NCBI RefSeq assembly: GCF_014646255.1 | Contig: NZ_BMNC01000007.1 | Location: 1 to 64,000 of the forward strand | Direction: 5' to 3' | Length of the DNA stretch: 64,000 nucleotides | Origin: Lentzea pudingi | GTDB lineage: Bacteria; Actinomycetota; Actinomycetes; Mycobacteriales; Pseudonocardiaceae | Shown: piece by piece, positions 49,885 through 59,371 of the stretch | Numbering within the stretch: position 1 is the stretch's first letter | Layout: every line of letters begins with the position of its first letter | Notes under the pieces: generated by a model | Told to the model about the DNA's origin: nothing | Database searches by the model: none | What the model saw: only the letters and a program-made list of their open reading frames with translations | Position numbers and translations under genes: made by a program

Positions 49885-52524
49885 ATGCTGCGCAACCGAC
49901 CACTACCGACCCTGGTCGTGGCGGCGGTGGGACTGGCCCTGCTCGTGCCAGGCACCTCAGCCAACGCGGGCCCCGTGCCCGGCACGGGAGCGGCGCTGAA
50001 GGTGGCCGCCGCCCCCGGACAGACCTCCACCATCCCGGACTGGCGCATGCAGACCAGCGCCACCGCCACGCAGGCCGGCTCCGTGATCTCCGGCCCGTCC
50101 TACTCGGACTCCGGCTGGCTCACCGTGCCGGCGCGCTCGACGGTGATGGCCGGTCTGATCGCCAACAACAAGTACGGCGACGTCAACTACTCGGAGAACC
50201 TGAAGAGGGCCAACGCCAACGACTTCAAGGTGCCGTGGTGGTACCGCAAGGTCTTCCAGGCCGACCCGCAGCCGGGCGTGAACACGTTCCTCAAGCTCAA
50301 CGGCGGTGTGATCGCCCGCGGTGAGGTGTGGCTCAACGGCACGAAGGTCGCCGGCACCGACACGGTCATCGGCGCCTACCCGACGTTCGAGTTCAACGTC
50401 ACCGGCCTGCTGCGCAAGGGTGACAACGCGCTCGCGATCAAGGCCTCGCCGTCCGACCCGGCCAGGGACCTGGTGATCCACTTCATCGACTGGGCCCAGC
50501 TCCCGCCCGACCGCAACCAAGGCCTGTTCCGCGACGTCGACCTCGCGCAGAGCGGGGCGGTCTCGGTGCGCGGCCTGCACGTGCTCTCCGACCTGCCGCT
50601 GCCGAACCTGGACAGCGCCACGGTCACCGTGAAGGTCGACGCGCGCAACAACACCGGCAGCGCGGTCACCACGACCGTCGCCGGCAGCGCCGCGGGCCAG
50701 AACTACAGCCAGAACGTGAGCCTGGCCGCGAACGAGACCAGGACCGTCACGTTCCCGCTCACCGTCACCAACCCGCAGGTCTGGTGGCCGTACCAGATGG
50801 GCGCGCAGCCGCTGTACGACGCGACGGCGACCGCCACGGTGGCCGGCGCGAAGTCGGACGAGCAGCGCACGACGTTCGGCATCCGCGAGGTCACCTCGAA
50901 GATGATCAGCGGCAACGTCCAGTACCAGATCAACGGCAAGCCGATCCTGATCCGCGGCGGCGGCTGGGCGTCGGACCTCTTCCTGCGCACCGACGCGCGG
51001 AAGATCGCCGACGAGATGATGCTGACGAAGTCCATGGGCCTCAACACGATCCGACTCGAGGGCAAGCCGGAGAACGACGAGATCTACGACATGGCCGACC
51101 GCATGGGCATCCTGCTCATGACCGGCTGGGAATGTTGCTCGAAGTGGCAGAACACCGGTGGGTTCACCGCGGAGGACAAGAGGGTCGCGGGCGCGTCCGC
51201 CGAGGGCGAGGCCAAGCGGATCCGCAACCACCCCAGCGTGTTCACGTTCCTCATCGGCTCGGACGAGGCCCCGGTGGCCGACGTCGAGAAGATCTACCTG
51301 GACGCCCTGAAGCGCGCGGACTGGCAGACGCCGATCATCAACGCCGCCGCACGCCGCAGCTCCCCTCAGCTCGGTGACTCGGGCATGAAGATGGAAGGCC
51401 CGTACTGGTGGGAGCCGCCGGTCTACTGGTACGACAACCGGAAGGGCGGCAGCGCGGGCTTCGCCTCCGAGATCGGCCCCGGCCTCGCGATCCCGGAGAT
51501 GGACGAACTCAAGAAGTTCCTGAGCCAGGCCGAGATCAACAAGCTGACGGACTACAACGCGCAGCAGTACCACCTGTCGCCGTCCGGCAACTTCAGCAAG
51601 ATCGGCTTCTGGGGCACGGCGCTCGACAACCGGTACGGCCAGCCGTCCACTGAGGACGACTTCGTCAACAAGGCCCAGCTGCAGCAGTACGAGACGAACC
51701 GCGCGCAGTTCGAGGCGTTCGGCCGCGACTTCTCCGACACCGGCGCGAACCAGGCGCAGGGCCTCATCTACTGGATGCAGAACGACCCGTGGCCCAAGCT
51801 CTTCTGGCACCTCTACAACTACAACCTGGCCACCGCGGGGTCGTACTTCGGTGCCAAGACGGCGAACAAGGCCCTGCACGCCCAGTACTCCTACGACGAC
51901 AAGTCGCTCGCCGTGGTGAACATGGGCCTGGAGGCCAAGCAGGGCCTGCAGCTGCAGGTGACGGTCTTCAACTCCGACGGCACGCAGAAGGCGAACGAGA
52001 CGCGTTCCGTACCGGCAAAGGCGAACGGGTCCGTGCGGGTCGGCACCCTGCCGCAGCCGTCCGGGCTGTCACCGGCGTACTTCGTCCGGCTGCTGCTCAA
52101 GGACTCCGCGGGCAAGGAGGTCGACCGCAACGTCTACTGGCTGTCCACCAAGGCGGACACGCTGAACTACAACGCCGGCGACTGGTGGTACACACCGCAG
52201 GCCCAGTACACGGACCTGAAGTCGTTGAGCTCTCTGCGGGCGGGCCAGGTGTCGGTGACCTCCACGACGACGCCGGGCGCGGACGGCAGGCAGGCCACCA
52301 GCGTGACCGTCAGGAACACCGGTACCTCCGTGGCGTTCTTCATGCGGGCGTCGCTGCGCAAGGGCCAGGACGGCGCCGAGGTGCTGCCGGTCGACTGGAG
52401 CGACAACTACATCACGCTGTTCCCCGGTGAGTCCCAGACGATCAGGGGCGAGTACCGGACGTCCGACCTGGGCGGGGCGGCGCCGGTCGTCCAGCTCTCC
52501 GGGCACAACGTGAGCAAGCGCTAG
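49885..52524 (+). CDS. csxA: Exo-beta-D-glucosaminidase (GH2, CsxA-like)
   Basis: The 879-residue secreted enzyme would remove glucosamine from the non-reducing end of chitosan. A signal peptide (about 1-28) precedes the GH2 sugar-binding, Ig-like and catalytic barrel domains. The proposed acid/base Asp460 is in IGSDEAP, the nucleophile Glu529 in ASEIGPG; their spacing (69) fits CsxA (D469/E541). It lacks the C-terminal CBM35 region of Amycolatopsis CsxA (about 1030 residues). GAGGAG before the ATG. Upstream, TACGAT at 49839-49844 may be the -10. Confidence 0.9.
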   Translation: MLRNRPLPTLVVAAVGLALLVPGTSANAGPVPGTGAALKVAAAPGQTSTIPDWRMQTSATATQAGSVISGPSYSDSGWLTVPARSTVMAGLIANNKYGDVNYSENLKRANANDFKVPWWYRKVFQADPQPGVNTFLKLNGGVIARGEVWLNGTKVAGTDTVIGAYPTFEFNVTGLLRKGDNALAIKASPSDPARDLVIHFIDWAQLPPDRNQGLFRDVDLAQSGAVSVRGLHVLSDLPLPNLDSATVTVKVDARNNTGSAVTTTVAGSAAGQNYSQNVSLAANETRTVTFPLTVTNPQVWWPYQMGAQPLYDATATATVAGAKSDEQRTTFGIREVTSKMISGNVQYQINGKPILIRGGGWASDLFLRTDARKIADEMMLTKSMGLNTIRLEGKPENDEIYDMADRMGILLMTGWECCSKWQNTGGFTAEDKRVAGASAEGEAKRIRNHPSVFTFLIGSDEAPVADVEKIYLDALKRADWQTPIINAAARRSSPQLGDSGMKMEGPYWWEPPVYWYDNRKGGSAGFASEIGPGLAIPEMDELKKFLSQAEINKLTDYNAQQYHLSPSGNFSKIGFWGTALDNRYGQPSTEDDFVNKAQLQQYETNRAQFEAFGRDFSDTGANQAQGLIYWMQNDPWPKLFWHLYNYNLATAGSYFGAKTANKALHAQYSYDDKSLAVVNMGLEAKQGLQLQVTVFNSDGTQKANETRSVPAKANGSVRVGTLPQPSGLSPAYFVRLLLKDSAGKEVDRNVYWLSTKADTLNYNAGDWWYTPQAQYTDLKSLSSLRAGQVSVTSTTTPGADGRQATSVTVRNTGTSVAFFMRASLRKGQDGAEVLPVDWSDNYITLFPGESQTIRGEYRTSDLGGAAPVVQLSGHNVSKR

Positions 52525-54317
52525 CTGCCGTAGCGGTTCGCGACGACGTCGGGTCGTTCCACGGGACGGCCCGCGTCCAGCGACCACGCCAGCCGCACGT
52601 ACTGCGCGTGCGTCCAGGCGAGCGGGGTGGCCGAGCCGGTTCCCCGGCCGTTCCACACCTGTTCGGGCAGCATGAGCCCGCTGTTCGCCGCTGCCGCGAT
52701 CTCCTTCAACCGCTTGGCGGCACTGGCCCTGTCACCGGCGAGCAGCTCGTACTCGCCGCGTTCGCCGCTGAGCAACGGCCAGAGCCTGCCGTACGTGCGG
52801 GTCGGCGTCGGCCAGTTGATGCCCCACGGCCTGCCGTCGGCCGTCTCGCCGTAGCCGTCCTGCGTGAACCGGTGCCAGTAGCCCTGCTCCTTCAGCTGCT
52901 GGTCCACGACTCGGACGGTGTTGCGGATGACGGGGTCGCCGGCTCGCTTCACGCCGAGCCGGACCAGTTCCAGGAAGCTCGGGTCCACGACGGCGCGCTG
53001 GTCGATGTCGGTGGGGTTGTTGTCACCGAGGTTGTACTTCGTCGCCGCGTCGGGCTGCCCGTCCTTGGTGAGACGCAGGTAGTAGGGCTTCGGCGAGTAC
53101 GGTCCGGTCTTCGTCGCCGTCCAGCCCTCCACCTTCCGCTGCCAGTCGTCGGCGGCCTGGAGGTACTTGTCAGCGTTCTCGCCGTTGCGCTGTAGCAGAT
53201 CCGCGAAGCAGACCAGCCCGGCAACCGCCGAGGCGATCGTGGCGGGCGAGTAACCGTTCTGGTTCTCCCAGCGCTCCTGTTCGCTGAACGGCGAGTTCGG
53301 GTAGGCCAGCAGGTAGTCGGCGGAGCGGCGCAGAGCGTCCAGAGTGGACTGATCTTGTCGGTCGAGGTGCCAGGCGAGCAGAAGTGGTGCCGCGACCTGG
53401 TCGAGCTGGACCTTGAGCCACACCGGGGTGCCGTCGACCCGCGTGTTCTGCGGCAGGTGGCCGTCCGGCTGCTGCTGCTTCTGAAGCATGAAGTCCAGCG
53501 AACGTTCGGCGAACCCGCGGTCTCCGGCGGCGATCATGGCCGTCGACACGTGGTACAGGTCGCGCGGCCACACCAGCGCGTACGGGCCGAGCTCCGGTGC
53601 CAGTTCCCGGTCGAACCCGAAGGCCCACGGGAAGCTCGGCGACGCGATCGACGCACCGGGGTGGGTCTTGTCCTCGGTCGCCGCCAGCACCATCACGGAC
53701 ATGTCGTAGAGCCGCCGGTCCGCCGACTTCGGCCTGGCCAGCCCGTTCAGGTACGTGTGCCAGCCCTGCGCGTACTCCCTCGCGGCGCCGCGGAACCCCC
53801 GGTCGAGCGCGGTCTGTGCGACCCCCTCACCAAAGCCGACCGCGAACGTGCCGTGCGCGCGTCGCACCGGTTCGGTGGGCAGGGTGGTCCTGACTTCGCT
53901 CGAGCCCTTCATCGGCACGTGCTCGATCGACAACCGGGCCGGACGCTGCGACCTGAACTCCACGTCCGCGAGCACCGCGGCGCGTTGCGGGTCGGTGACG
54001 TAGGTGATCTCGGCCTGCCAGCCGTCGCCGCGCAACCGCTGCCGGAACGTCAGCGACCTGTCGTCCGCCGGTTCGGTGTACGCCCGACCGGGCTTTCCGT
54101 TGACGAGCAACCGCGTCTCGCGAGTCGCGGGCGTGCTGAGGTCGGGGAAGAAGATCTCGGAGAGTCCCTGGTGGCCGAGGGTGAACCACACCGGGCTGGC
54201 CGCGGACCTGGCTGTGCCGAACGCCTGCTTGTCCGCGGGTAGGGGAACGACCTCGGCCGCACGAGCGACCGGTGCCGACATGAGGAGCAGGAGCACGACC
54301 AGGGCCAATGCCTTCAT
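52521..54317 (-). CDS. Secreted GH15 glucoamylase/glucodextranase-like enzyme
   Basis: The 598-residue protein has a signal peptide (MKALALVVLLLLMSAPVARA), an N-terminal beta-sandwich as in bacterial GH15, and an (alpha/alpha)6 barrel. The likely general acid Glu is in RWENQNGYSPAT near 345, and the base in LPEQVWNG near 560. It would release glucose from starch-, dextran- or trehalose-like alpha-glucans; the exact bond is not assignable. Its stop overlaps that of csxA (convergent). Confidence 0.88.
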   Translation of the reverse strand: MKALALVVLLLLMSAPVARAAEVVPLPADKQAFGTARSAASPVWFTLGHQGLSEIFFPDLSTPATRETRLLVNGKPGRAYTEPADDRSLTFRQRLRGDGWQAEITYVTDPQRAAVLADVEFRSQRPARLSIEHVPMKGSSEVRTTLPTEPVRRAHGTFAVGFGEGVAQTALDRGFRGAAREYAQGWHTYLNGLARPKSADRRLYDMSVMVLAATEDKTHPGASIASPSFPWAFGFDRELAPELGPYALVWPRDLYHVSTAMIAAGDRGFAERSLDFMLQKQQQPDGHLPQNTRVDGTPVWLKVQLDQVAAPLLLAWHLDRQDQSTLDALRRSADYLLAYPNSPFSEQERWENQNGYSPATIASAVAGLVCFADLLQRNGENADKYLQAADDWQRKVEGWTATKTGPYSPKPYYLRLTKDGQPDAATKYNLGDNNPTDIDQRAVVDPSFLELVRLGVKRAGDPVIRNTVRVVDQQLKEQGYWHRFTQDGYGETADGRPWGINWPTPTRTYGRLWPLLSGERGEYELLAGDRASAAKRLKEIAAAANSGLMLPEQVWNGRGTGSATPLAWTHAQYVRLAWSLDAGRPVERPDVVANRYGS

Positions 54318-54337
54318 GCCCTGGGGAGTTCCCCGAC

Positions 54338-56503
54338 CTAGAGATCACCACGCAACAGGCTGTCGATGTTCTCCGGCGGACCGGGCCGGGCGAAGAACCA
54401 GCCCTGGCCCGTGTCGCACCCCAGCCGCAGCAAGCGGGCGGCCTGAGCCGGCGTCTCCACGCCCTCGGCCGTGACGCCCAACGACAACGCGTGCGCCAAC
54501 TGCACCAGCGTCGCGACGATCTGCGCGTCGACCGGATCTTCCTCGTTCTCGGCCCGCAGCCCCTCCATGAACGAGCCGGCGATCTTCAGCTCGTGCACGG
54601 GCAGGTGCTTGAGGTACGCGAGGTTGGAGTAGCCGGTGCCGAAGTCGTCGATCGCGATGCGCACACCCATGTCGCACAACGCCCGCAGCGCTTCCAGCGG
54701 CTCGTCGGCGGTGCCCATGATCGCCGACTCCGTCAGCTCCAGCTGCAGGTGGTGCGGCGGCAGCGCGCACTCGTCCAGGATCCGCTTGACGTCGCGCACC
54801 AGCTCGGGGTCGCGGGACTGCCGCACCGCCAGGTTCACCGACACGAACGGCGCCGCGTCACCGAACTCCTCCAGCCAGCGCCGGGCCTCCTCGCAGGCCT
54901 TGCGCAGCACCCACCGTCCCAAGGGGACGATCAGGCCGGTCTCCTCCGCCAGTTCGATGAACCGGTCCGGCGCGAGCCGACCGAACTCCGGGTGCTGCCA
55001 GCGCACCAGGGCCTCGACACCGGTGACGGTGGAGTCCTCCAGGCGCACCAGCGGCTGGTACTCGACGTAGAACTCGCCACGTTCCAACGCGCGTGGCATG
55101 GTGGCCGACAGCGTGAACCTGGCCACCTCACGCGCGTTGCGTTCCGGGTCGTACAGCGCCCAGCGCGCCTTGCCGTCGGCCTTCGCCCAGTACAGCGTGA
55201 TGTCCGCGTCCCGCATCATGTCCGCGGACGTCGTGCCGGACAGCTGCCGTTCGACGATGCCGATCGACGCCGACACCGACAGCTCGTGGCCCGCGATGCG
55301 GATCGGCGCCTCCAGCTCGGTCAGCACCCGGTCCGCGACGTCCACGATGTCCTGCTCGCCGGACGAGCCCTCGACCAGGATCACGAACTCGTCGCCGCCC
55401 ATGCGCGCGACCAGCTTGCCCTCGCCGGACACCGAGTGGTCGAGCCGGCGGCCGACCTCGACCAGCAGCTGGTCTCCGGTGTCGTGGCCCAGCGAGTCGT
55501 TGATGACCTTGAAGCCGTCGAGGTCGAGGTAGCAGAGGCCGGCCCGCACGTGCTTCGCCCGGTTGTTGAAGACGCGCCCGAGGCGTTCGAGGAACAACGC
55601 CCTGTTCGGCAGGCCGGTGAGCGGGTCGTGCAACGCCTGGTAGCGCAGCCGGTTCTGGAGCAGGTGCCGGTCGGTGACGTCCTCGATCATCGCGACCTGG
55701 TACTGCGGCTCGCCGTGGTCGTCGCGGACCAGCGACAGCGTCAGGTGCGTCCACACCTGCTCGCCGTCGGCGCGATGGAAGCGCTTCTCGGCGCGGTAGT
55801 GGTCGCACTCGCCCGCGATGAGCTGGTCGTACAACCGCCACACGCTGCCCGCGTCCTCGGGGTGCATGAGGTCGCGCACGTTGTACTGGCGCATCTCCTC
55901 GACGCTGAACCCGAGCATGTCCTGCAGGGCCTGGTTGACGTCCAGGATCCGGCCGTCGATCGCCGCGATGCCGATGCCGATCGCGGCCTCGGTGAACATG
56001 GCGCGGAACCGGGCCTCGGAGGCCCGCAGCATCGACTCGGCCTGGTCGCGGGCGTCCAGCACGGCCGCCCTGATCGCCTCCTGCTCGGCCAGCGTGCGTT
56101 CCCGCAGCGCGCGGGCGTACCCGGCGGCCAGCGCGCCCTGCAGGGCGGCCAGGCGGGACGTCAGCCTGGCGTCGCCGGGGAAGCCCAGCTCGACGAGCAG
56201 GTCGTCGCCGAGCAGCTGGACCGTGCGGCCGAGGGTGTCGGTGCCGGTGAAGTGCGCGTCGACCAGCCGTGAGCCGATCTCGTGACCGGGGGCGGTGCGG
56301 AACGGCGTCGCGAACAGCGCCTCGACCAGCCGCTCGGTGAGGTCCTGCAGGTGCTGTGCGACCTCGGCCCTGGTCATCGGCACGTAGCTCGACCCGATCA
56401 CGGCCGTGGCCCAGCTGCGCGCGAACACCTCGGCACCGGCCAAAACGGCCGGGCTCAAGGGAGAGCGGTCCTCACGCACCCGGTGGTCAACCCGATCGGT
56501 CAT
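54338..56503 (-). CDS. PAS-GGDEF-EAL c-di-GMP signalling protein
   Basis: The 721-residue protein has an N-terminal helical region, a PAS domain (about 170-290), a GGDEF domain with intact GGDEF (369-373) and an EAL domain (E497-A-L) with further metal-site sequences (SVNLAVRQ, ELTESA, DDFGTGYSN). Both domains look catalytically competent, so it could make or break c-di-GMP. The PAS may sense ligand or redox. The ATG at 56503 is chosen; an upstream ATG at 56536 lacks a ribosome site. It may feed the RsiG switch at 7.4 kb. Confidence 0.9.
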   Translation of the reverse strand: MTDRVDHRVREDRSPLSPAVLAGAEVFARSWATAVIGSSYVPMTRAEVAQHLQDLTERLVEALFATPFRTAPGHEIGSRLVDAHFTGTDTLGRTVQLLGDDLLVELGFPGDARLTSRLAALQGALAAGYARALRERTLAEQEAIRAAVLDARDQAESMLRASEARFRAMFTEAAIGIGIAAIDGRILDVNQALQDMLGFSVEEMRQYNVRDLMHPEDAGSVWRLYDQLIAGECDHYRAEKRFHRADGEQVWTHLTLSLVRDDHGEPQYQVAMIEDVTDRHLLQNRLRYQALHDPLTGLPNRALFLERLGRVFNNRAKHVRAGLCYLDLDGFKVINDSLGHDTGDQLLVEVGRRLDHSVSGEGKLVARMGGDEFVILVEGSSGEQDIVDVADRVLTELEAPIRIAGHELSVSASIGIVERQLSGTTSADMMRDADITLYWAKADGKARWALYDPERNAREVARFTLSATMPRALERGEFYVEYQPLVRLEDSTVTGVEALVRWQHPEFGRLAPDRFIELAEETGLIVPLGRWVLRKACEEARRWLEEFGDAAPFVSVNLAVRQSRDPELVRDVKRILDECALPPHHLQLELTESAIMGTADEPLEALRALCDMGVRIAIDDFGTGYSNLAYLKHLPVHELKIAGSFMEGLRAENEEDPVDAQIVATLVQLAHALSLGVTAEGVETPAQAARLLRLGCDTGQGWFFARPGPPENIDSLLRGDL

Positions 56504-56557
56504 CTTCTCGGCCCTAACGCCACGAACGCGCAGCATACGGCCGGTCGCCGTCCGGAG

Positions 56558-57379
56558 TCATCTCTGAGCCTTCCGGCCCAGTGCCGCGAACCCCGGGAAG
56601 CGCTCACCGGACTCCTCCACGTCGGCCGGTGACTCGGGATGCCAGGCGGGCACGCGGACCACACCGGGTTCCACCAGCGTGAACCCGTCGAACAGGCGGG
56701 TGAACTCGGCACGGTTGCGGAACGTCATCCGCGTGACGCTCCGGTCGTAGATCCTGCGGGCCCGCACCGAGGCGTCCGTCTCGACGTCGGTCTCGTCGTA
56801 GCCCGCGTGGGACACCGCCAGGAAGCTGCCGGGCGCCAGCCTGTCGCGATACCCGCCGACGACGGCCCACGGGTCTTCCTCGTCCGGCACGAAGTGCAGC
56901 AGGGCGATCATCAGCACGGCGACCGGCTCGTCGAAGTCGAGCTGCTTGTCGACCTCGTCCGAGGCCAGCACGCCCGCCGGATCGCGCACGTCGGCGTGCA
57001 GCACGCTGACGTGGTCGTTGCCGCCCAGCAGCGACAGGCTGTGCGCGACGGCGACCGGGTCGAGGTCGACGTAGACGATCCGGGCCTCCGGGTCGGCGGC
57101 CTGGGCGATCTCGTGCACGTTGCCAACGGTCGGGATGCCGGACCCGAGGTCGAGGAACTGGCGGACACCCCGGCCGAGCAGGTGGCGGACAGCCCTGCGC
57201 AGGAACGCGCGGTGGTTCAGGACCACGCCGCGCAGTTCGGGCATGATCTCCAGGGTCTTCTGGCCGACGGCCCGGTCCGCGGCGAAGTTGTGCGCGCCGC
57301 CGAGCCAGTAGTCGTACACCCGCGCGACGCTCGGACGCTCCAGGTCGATGTCCCCCGGCGCCCAGTTCGGCCGCTCCAC
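56558..57379 (-). CDS. DUF574 SAM-dependent methyltransferase-like protein
   Basis: The 273-residue protein is an S-adenosyl-methyltransferase of the actinobacterial PF04672 family (VYDYWLGGAHNFAADR, LDLGSGIPT, YVDLDPVAV). The family is highly duplicated, function unknown. The GTG at 57379 is picked because homologues begin near NWAPGDIDL; an alternative GTG at 57424 has an AGAGG sequence about six bases upstream. It is divergent from the membrane protein at 57451. Confidence 0.82.
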   Translation of the reverse strand: MERPNWAPGDIDLERPSVARVYDYWLGGAHNFAADRAVGQKTLEIMPELRGVVLNHRAFLRRAVRHLLGRGVRQFLDLGSGIPTVGNVHEIAQAADPEARIVYVDLDPVAVAHSLSLLGGNDHVSVLHADVRDPAGVLASDEVDKQLDFDEPVAVLMIALLHFVPDEEDPWAVVGGYRDRLAPGSFLAVSHAGYDETDVETDASVRARRIYDRSVTRMTFRNRAEFTRLFDGFTLVEPGVVRVPAWHPESPADVEESGERFPGFAALGRKAQR

Positions 57380-57450
57380 TCGCTCACCCCACCCGCGTTC
57401 GGACCGTTCCAGCCCATCATGCACCCGCCTCTTGGCAGAATGCCGACCTC

Positions 57451-58323
57451 GTGAGGAAAAGTTTGCTGCTGTCGACCATTCTCGCGTCGATCGGCGCGTT
57501 TGTGCTGGTCGGGGGCGTGTTGCTGCTCCTGGACCCCGGCGCGCCCAAGCACGAGGCGATCAAGACCGGTGGTCTGGCGGGTGGCGCGATCGTCGCCCTG
57601 TACGCGCTGTGGCTGAACGACCGGCGCCGCAAGGTCGAGGAGGCCCGCCAGGAGCTCGAGGCCCAGCGCATCGACCACGACCGGTCCCGCGTGGCCGACG
57701 AACGGTTCGCGCGCGCCGTCGAACTGCTCGGCCACGAGACCGCGCAGGTGCGGGTGGGCGCGATGCACGCGCTGGCCGGCCTCGCGAAGTCCAGGGTCGA
57801 GTACACGCAGACCGTGCTCGACATCCTCTGCGCGTACCTGCGGCAGCCGTACAAGCGGTCGCCCGACGACGAGGACGCGGGCGAGATCGAGCTGGAGGTC
57901 CGGCTCACCTCGCAGCGGCTGGTCGAGGACCTGCTGCCGCGCCTGGAGGACAAGAACCCGGTCCACTACGACCTCAACCTCACCAAGGCGCACCTCGAAT
58001 ACATGGACCTGTCGTACCGGCAGGTCGGCGACCTGATCATGCGGGTCGCGCACCTGAACGAGTCCAACGCCTTCCACCACATGGTGGTCCACGGCGACGT
58101 CTACCTCACCGACGCGGAGGTGACCGGCCGGTTGTACATGCACCACAACGACTTCCGCCGCAAGGCGTGGTTCAGCAGGGTCAAGTCGCGCGGACTGGCT
58201 GTCTTCACGGAGACGAAGTTCGGCGGCGAGACCAAGTTCTCGAACTCCGAGTGGGCCGACGTGAAGGCGGACGGCTGTGCGTTCGCGGTGGCGGCCGATC
58301 TTCCCGAAGCGTGGAGGAACTGA
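57451..58323 (+). CDS. Membrane protein with ADERFARAVELLG repeat-domain, copy 1
   Basis: The 290-residue protein has two N-terminal hydrophobic helices (about 5-27 and 38-55) and a helical HEAT-like segment (DERFARAVELLGHETAQVRVGAMHALAGLA). This is typical of actinobacterial pentapeptide-repeat-like membrane proteins. Its C-terminal beta-rich part (LTKAHLEYMDLSYR, DVYLTDAEVTGRLYM) resembles degenerate pentapeptides. It ends cleanly at LPEAWRN. Copy 2 follows 1 base later. Function unknown. Confidence 0.75.
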   Translation: MRKSLLLSTILASIGAFVLVGGVLLLLDPGAPKHEAIKTGGLAGGAIVALYALWLNDRRRKVEEARQELEAQRIDHDRSRVADERFARAVELLGHETAQVRVGAMHALAGLAKSRVEYTQTVLDILCAYLRQPYKRSPDDEDAGEIELEVRLTSQRLVEDLLPRLEDKNPVHYDLNLTKAHLEYMDLSYRQVGDLIMRVAHLNESNAFHHMVVHGDVYLTDAEVTGRLYMHHNDFRRKAWFSRVKSRGLAVFTETKFGGETKFSNSEWADVKADGCAFAVAADLPEAWRN

Positions 58324-58324
58324 C

Positions 58325-59371
58325 GTGAGGTGGCTTTTCGCAGTTCTCGCCGCAGCCGTGGTGACCGGGGCGACGGCGGTGCTCCTGTTCCTGGTGAAGG
58401 CGCCGGCCGTGGAGATCGTGAAGACCGCCGGTGTCGCGGGCGGTGCGGTCGTCGCGCTGTACGCGTTGTGGCTCAACGACCGCAAGCACCACCTGGAGAG
58501 CGAGAAGGTCGCCGACGAACGGTTCGCGCGGTCGGTCGAGCTGCTGGGCAACGAGGCCGACCAGGTGCGGGTGGGCGCGATGCACGCGCTGGCGTGGCTG
58601 GCCAGGTCGACGCCGCGCTACCAGCAGACCGTGCTCGACGTGCTGTGCGCCTACCTGCGCCGTCCCTTCGAGCATCCCGCTCACAAGGCCAAGCCGGAGG
58701 ACCCCGACCAGGACTTCGGCGCGGTGACGCCGGAGATCCAGCTGGAGCACCAGGTCCGGCTGACCGCGCAACGACTGATCAAGGACACCCTGTCGTGGGG
58801 GAAGAAGCGCAAGCACGAGTCCTACGACCTGGACCTGACCGGCGCCGTCCTGGAGTACTTCTCGCTGGACGGCCGCTACGTCAACCGGCTGGTCGCCCGG
58901 CGCGCTCAGTTCTACGGCATCACGAACCTGCGCAACGTCCACGTCAAGAGCGTCACGCTGTTCTCCGCCGCCGAGTTCCACGGCAGGCTGCAGCTGGAGA
59001 ACGGCAGCTTCACCGGCGGGATCTCGTTCCAGGAGACGAAGTTCGCCGGCCGAGTGAACCTGGGTAACCAGGACATGGGGCACGCCGTGGTCGGCAGGTT
59101 CTTCCACCCGTCCCCGAAGCCGCCGGATATTCAGGCGGGTGAGATGAAGGTGTTGGAGGGAACCGAGTTCCGTGAGCCCGCGACCGGCTGGCACCTAACC
59201 GGCAGCACGGAGGCGGCCGGACCTGGCCTCCAGAACCATGTCGAGGAGAACGCTCGCGGCGGCACCGACGGTGTTCGCGGTGACGACGACGGTCTCGGCA
59301 ACGGGCACGTCGCCACGAAGGCCGACGAAGTGCGCGCGGTCGGTCTTGAGGGCGAAGGACTGCGGGACTAG
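58325..59371 (+). CDS. Membrane protein with ADERFARSVELLG repeat-domain, copy 2 (antisense 3' end)
   Basis: The 348-residue reading is paralogous to copy 1 (two N-terminal helices, DERFARSVELLGNEADQVRVGAMHALAWLA, beta-coil C-terminal part). Homology ends near residue 285 (about 59185); the last 60 residues lie antisense to the LysR gene and look artificial. The original stop was probably lost by mutation, or the protein is truly extended. GTG at 58325 directly follows the stop of copy 1. Confidence 0.65.
   Translation: MRWLFAVLAAAVVTGATAVLLFLVKAPAVEIVKTAGVAGGAVVALYALWLNDRKHHLESEKVADERFARSVELLGNEADQVRVGAMHALAWLARSTPRYQQTVLDVLCAYLRRPFEHPAHKAKPEDPDQDFGAVTPEIQLEHQVRLTAQRLIKDTLSWGKKRKHESYDLDLTGAVLEYFSLDGRYVNRLVARRAQFYGITNLRNVHVKSVTLFSAAEFHGRLQLENGSFTGGISFQETKFAGRVNLGNQDMGHAVVGRFFHPSPKPPDIQAGEMKVLEGTEFREPATGWHLTGSTEAAGPGLQNHVEENARGGTDGVRGDDDGLGNGHVATKADEVRAVGLEGEGLRD

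Noticed and set aside
54308..56272. Plus-strand open frame of 654 codons
   Set aside because: Antisense to the GGDEF-EAL gene whose motifs are intact; no ribosome site and no recognisable domain.
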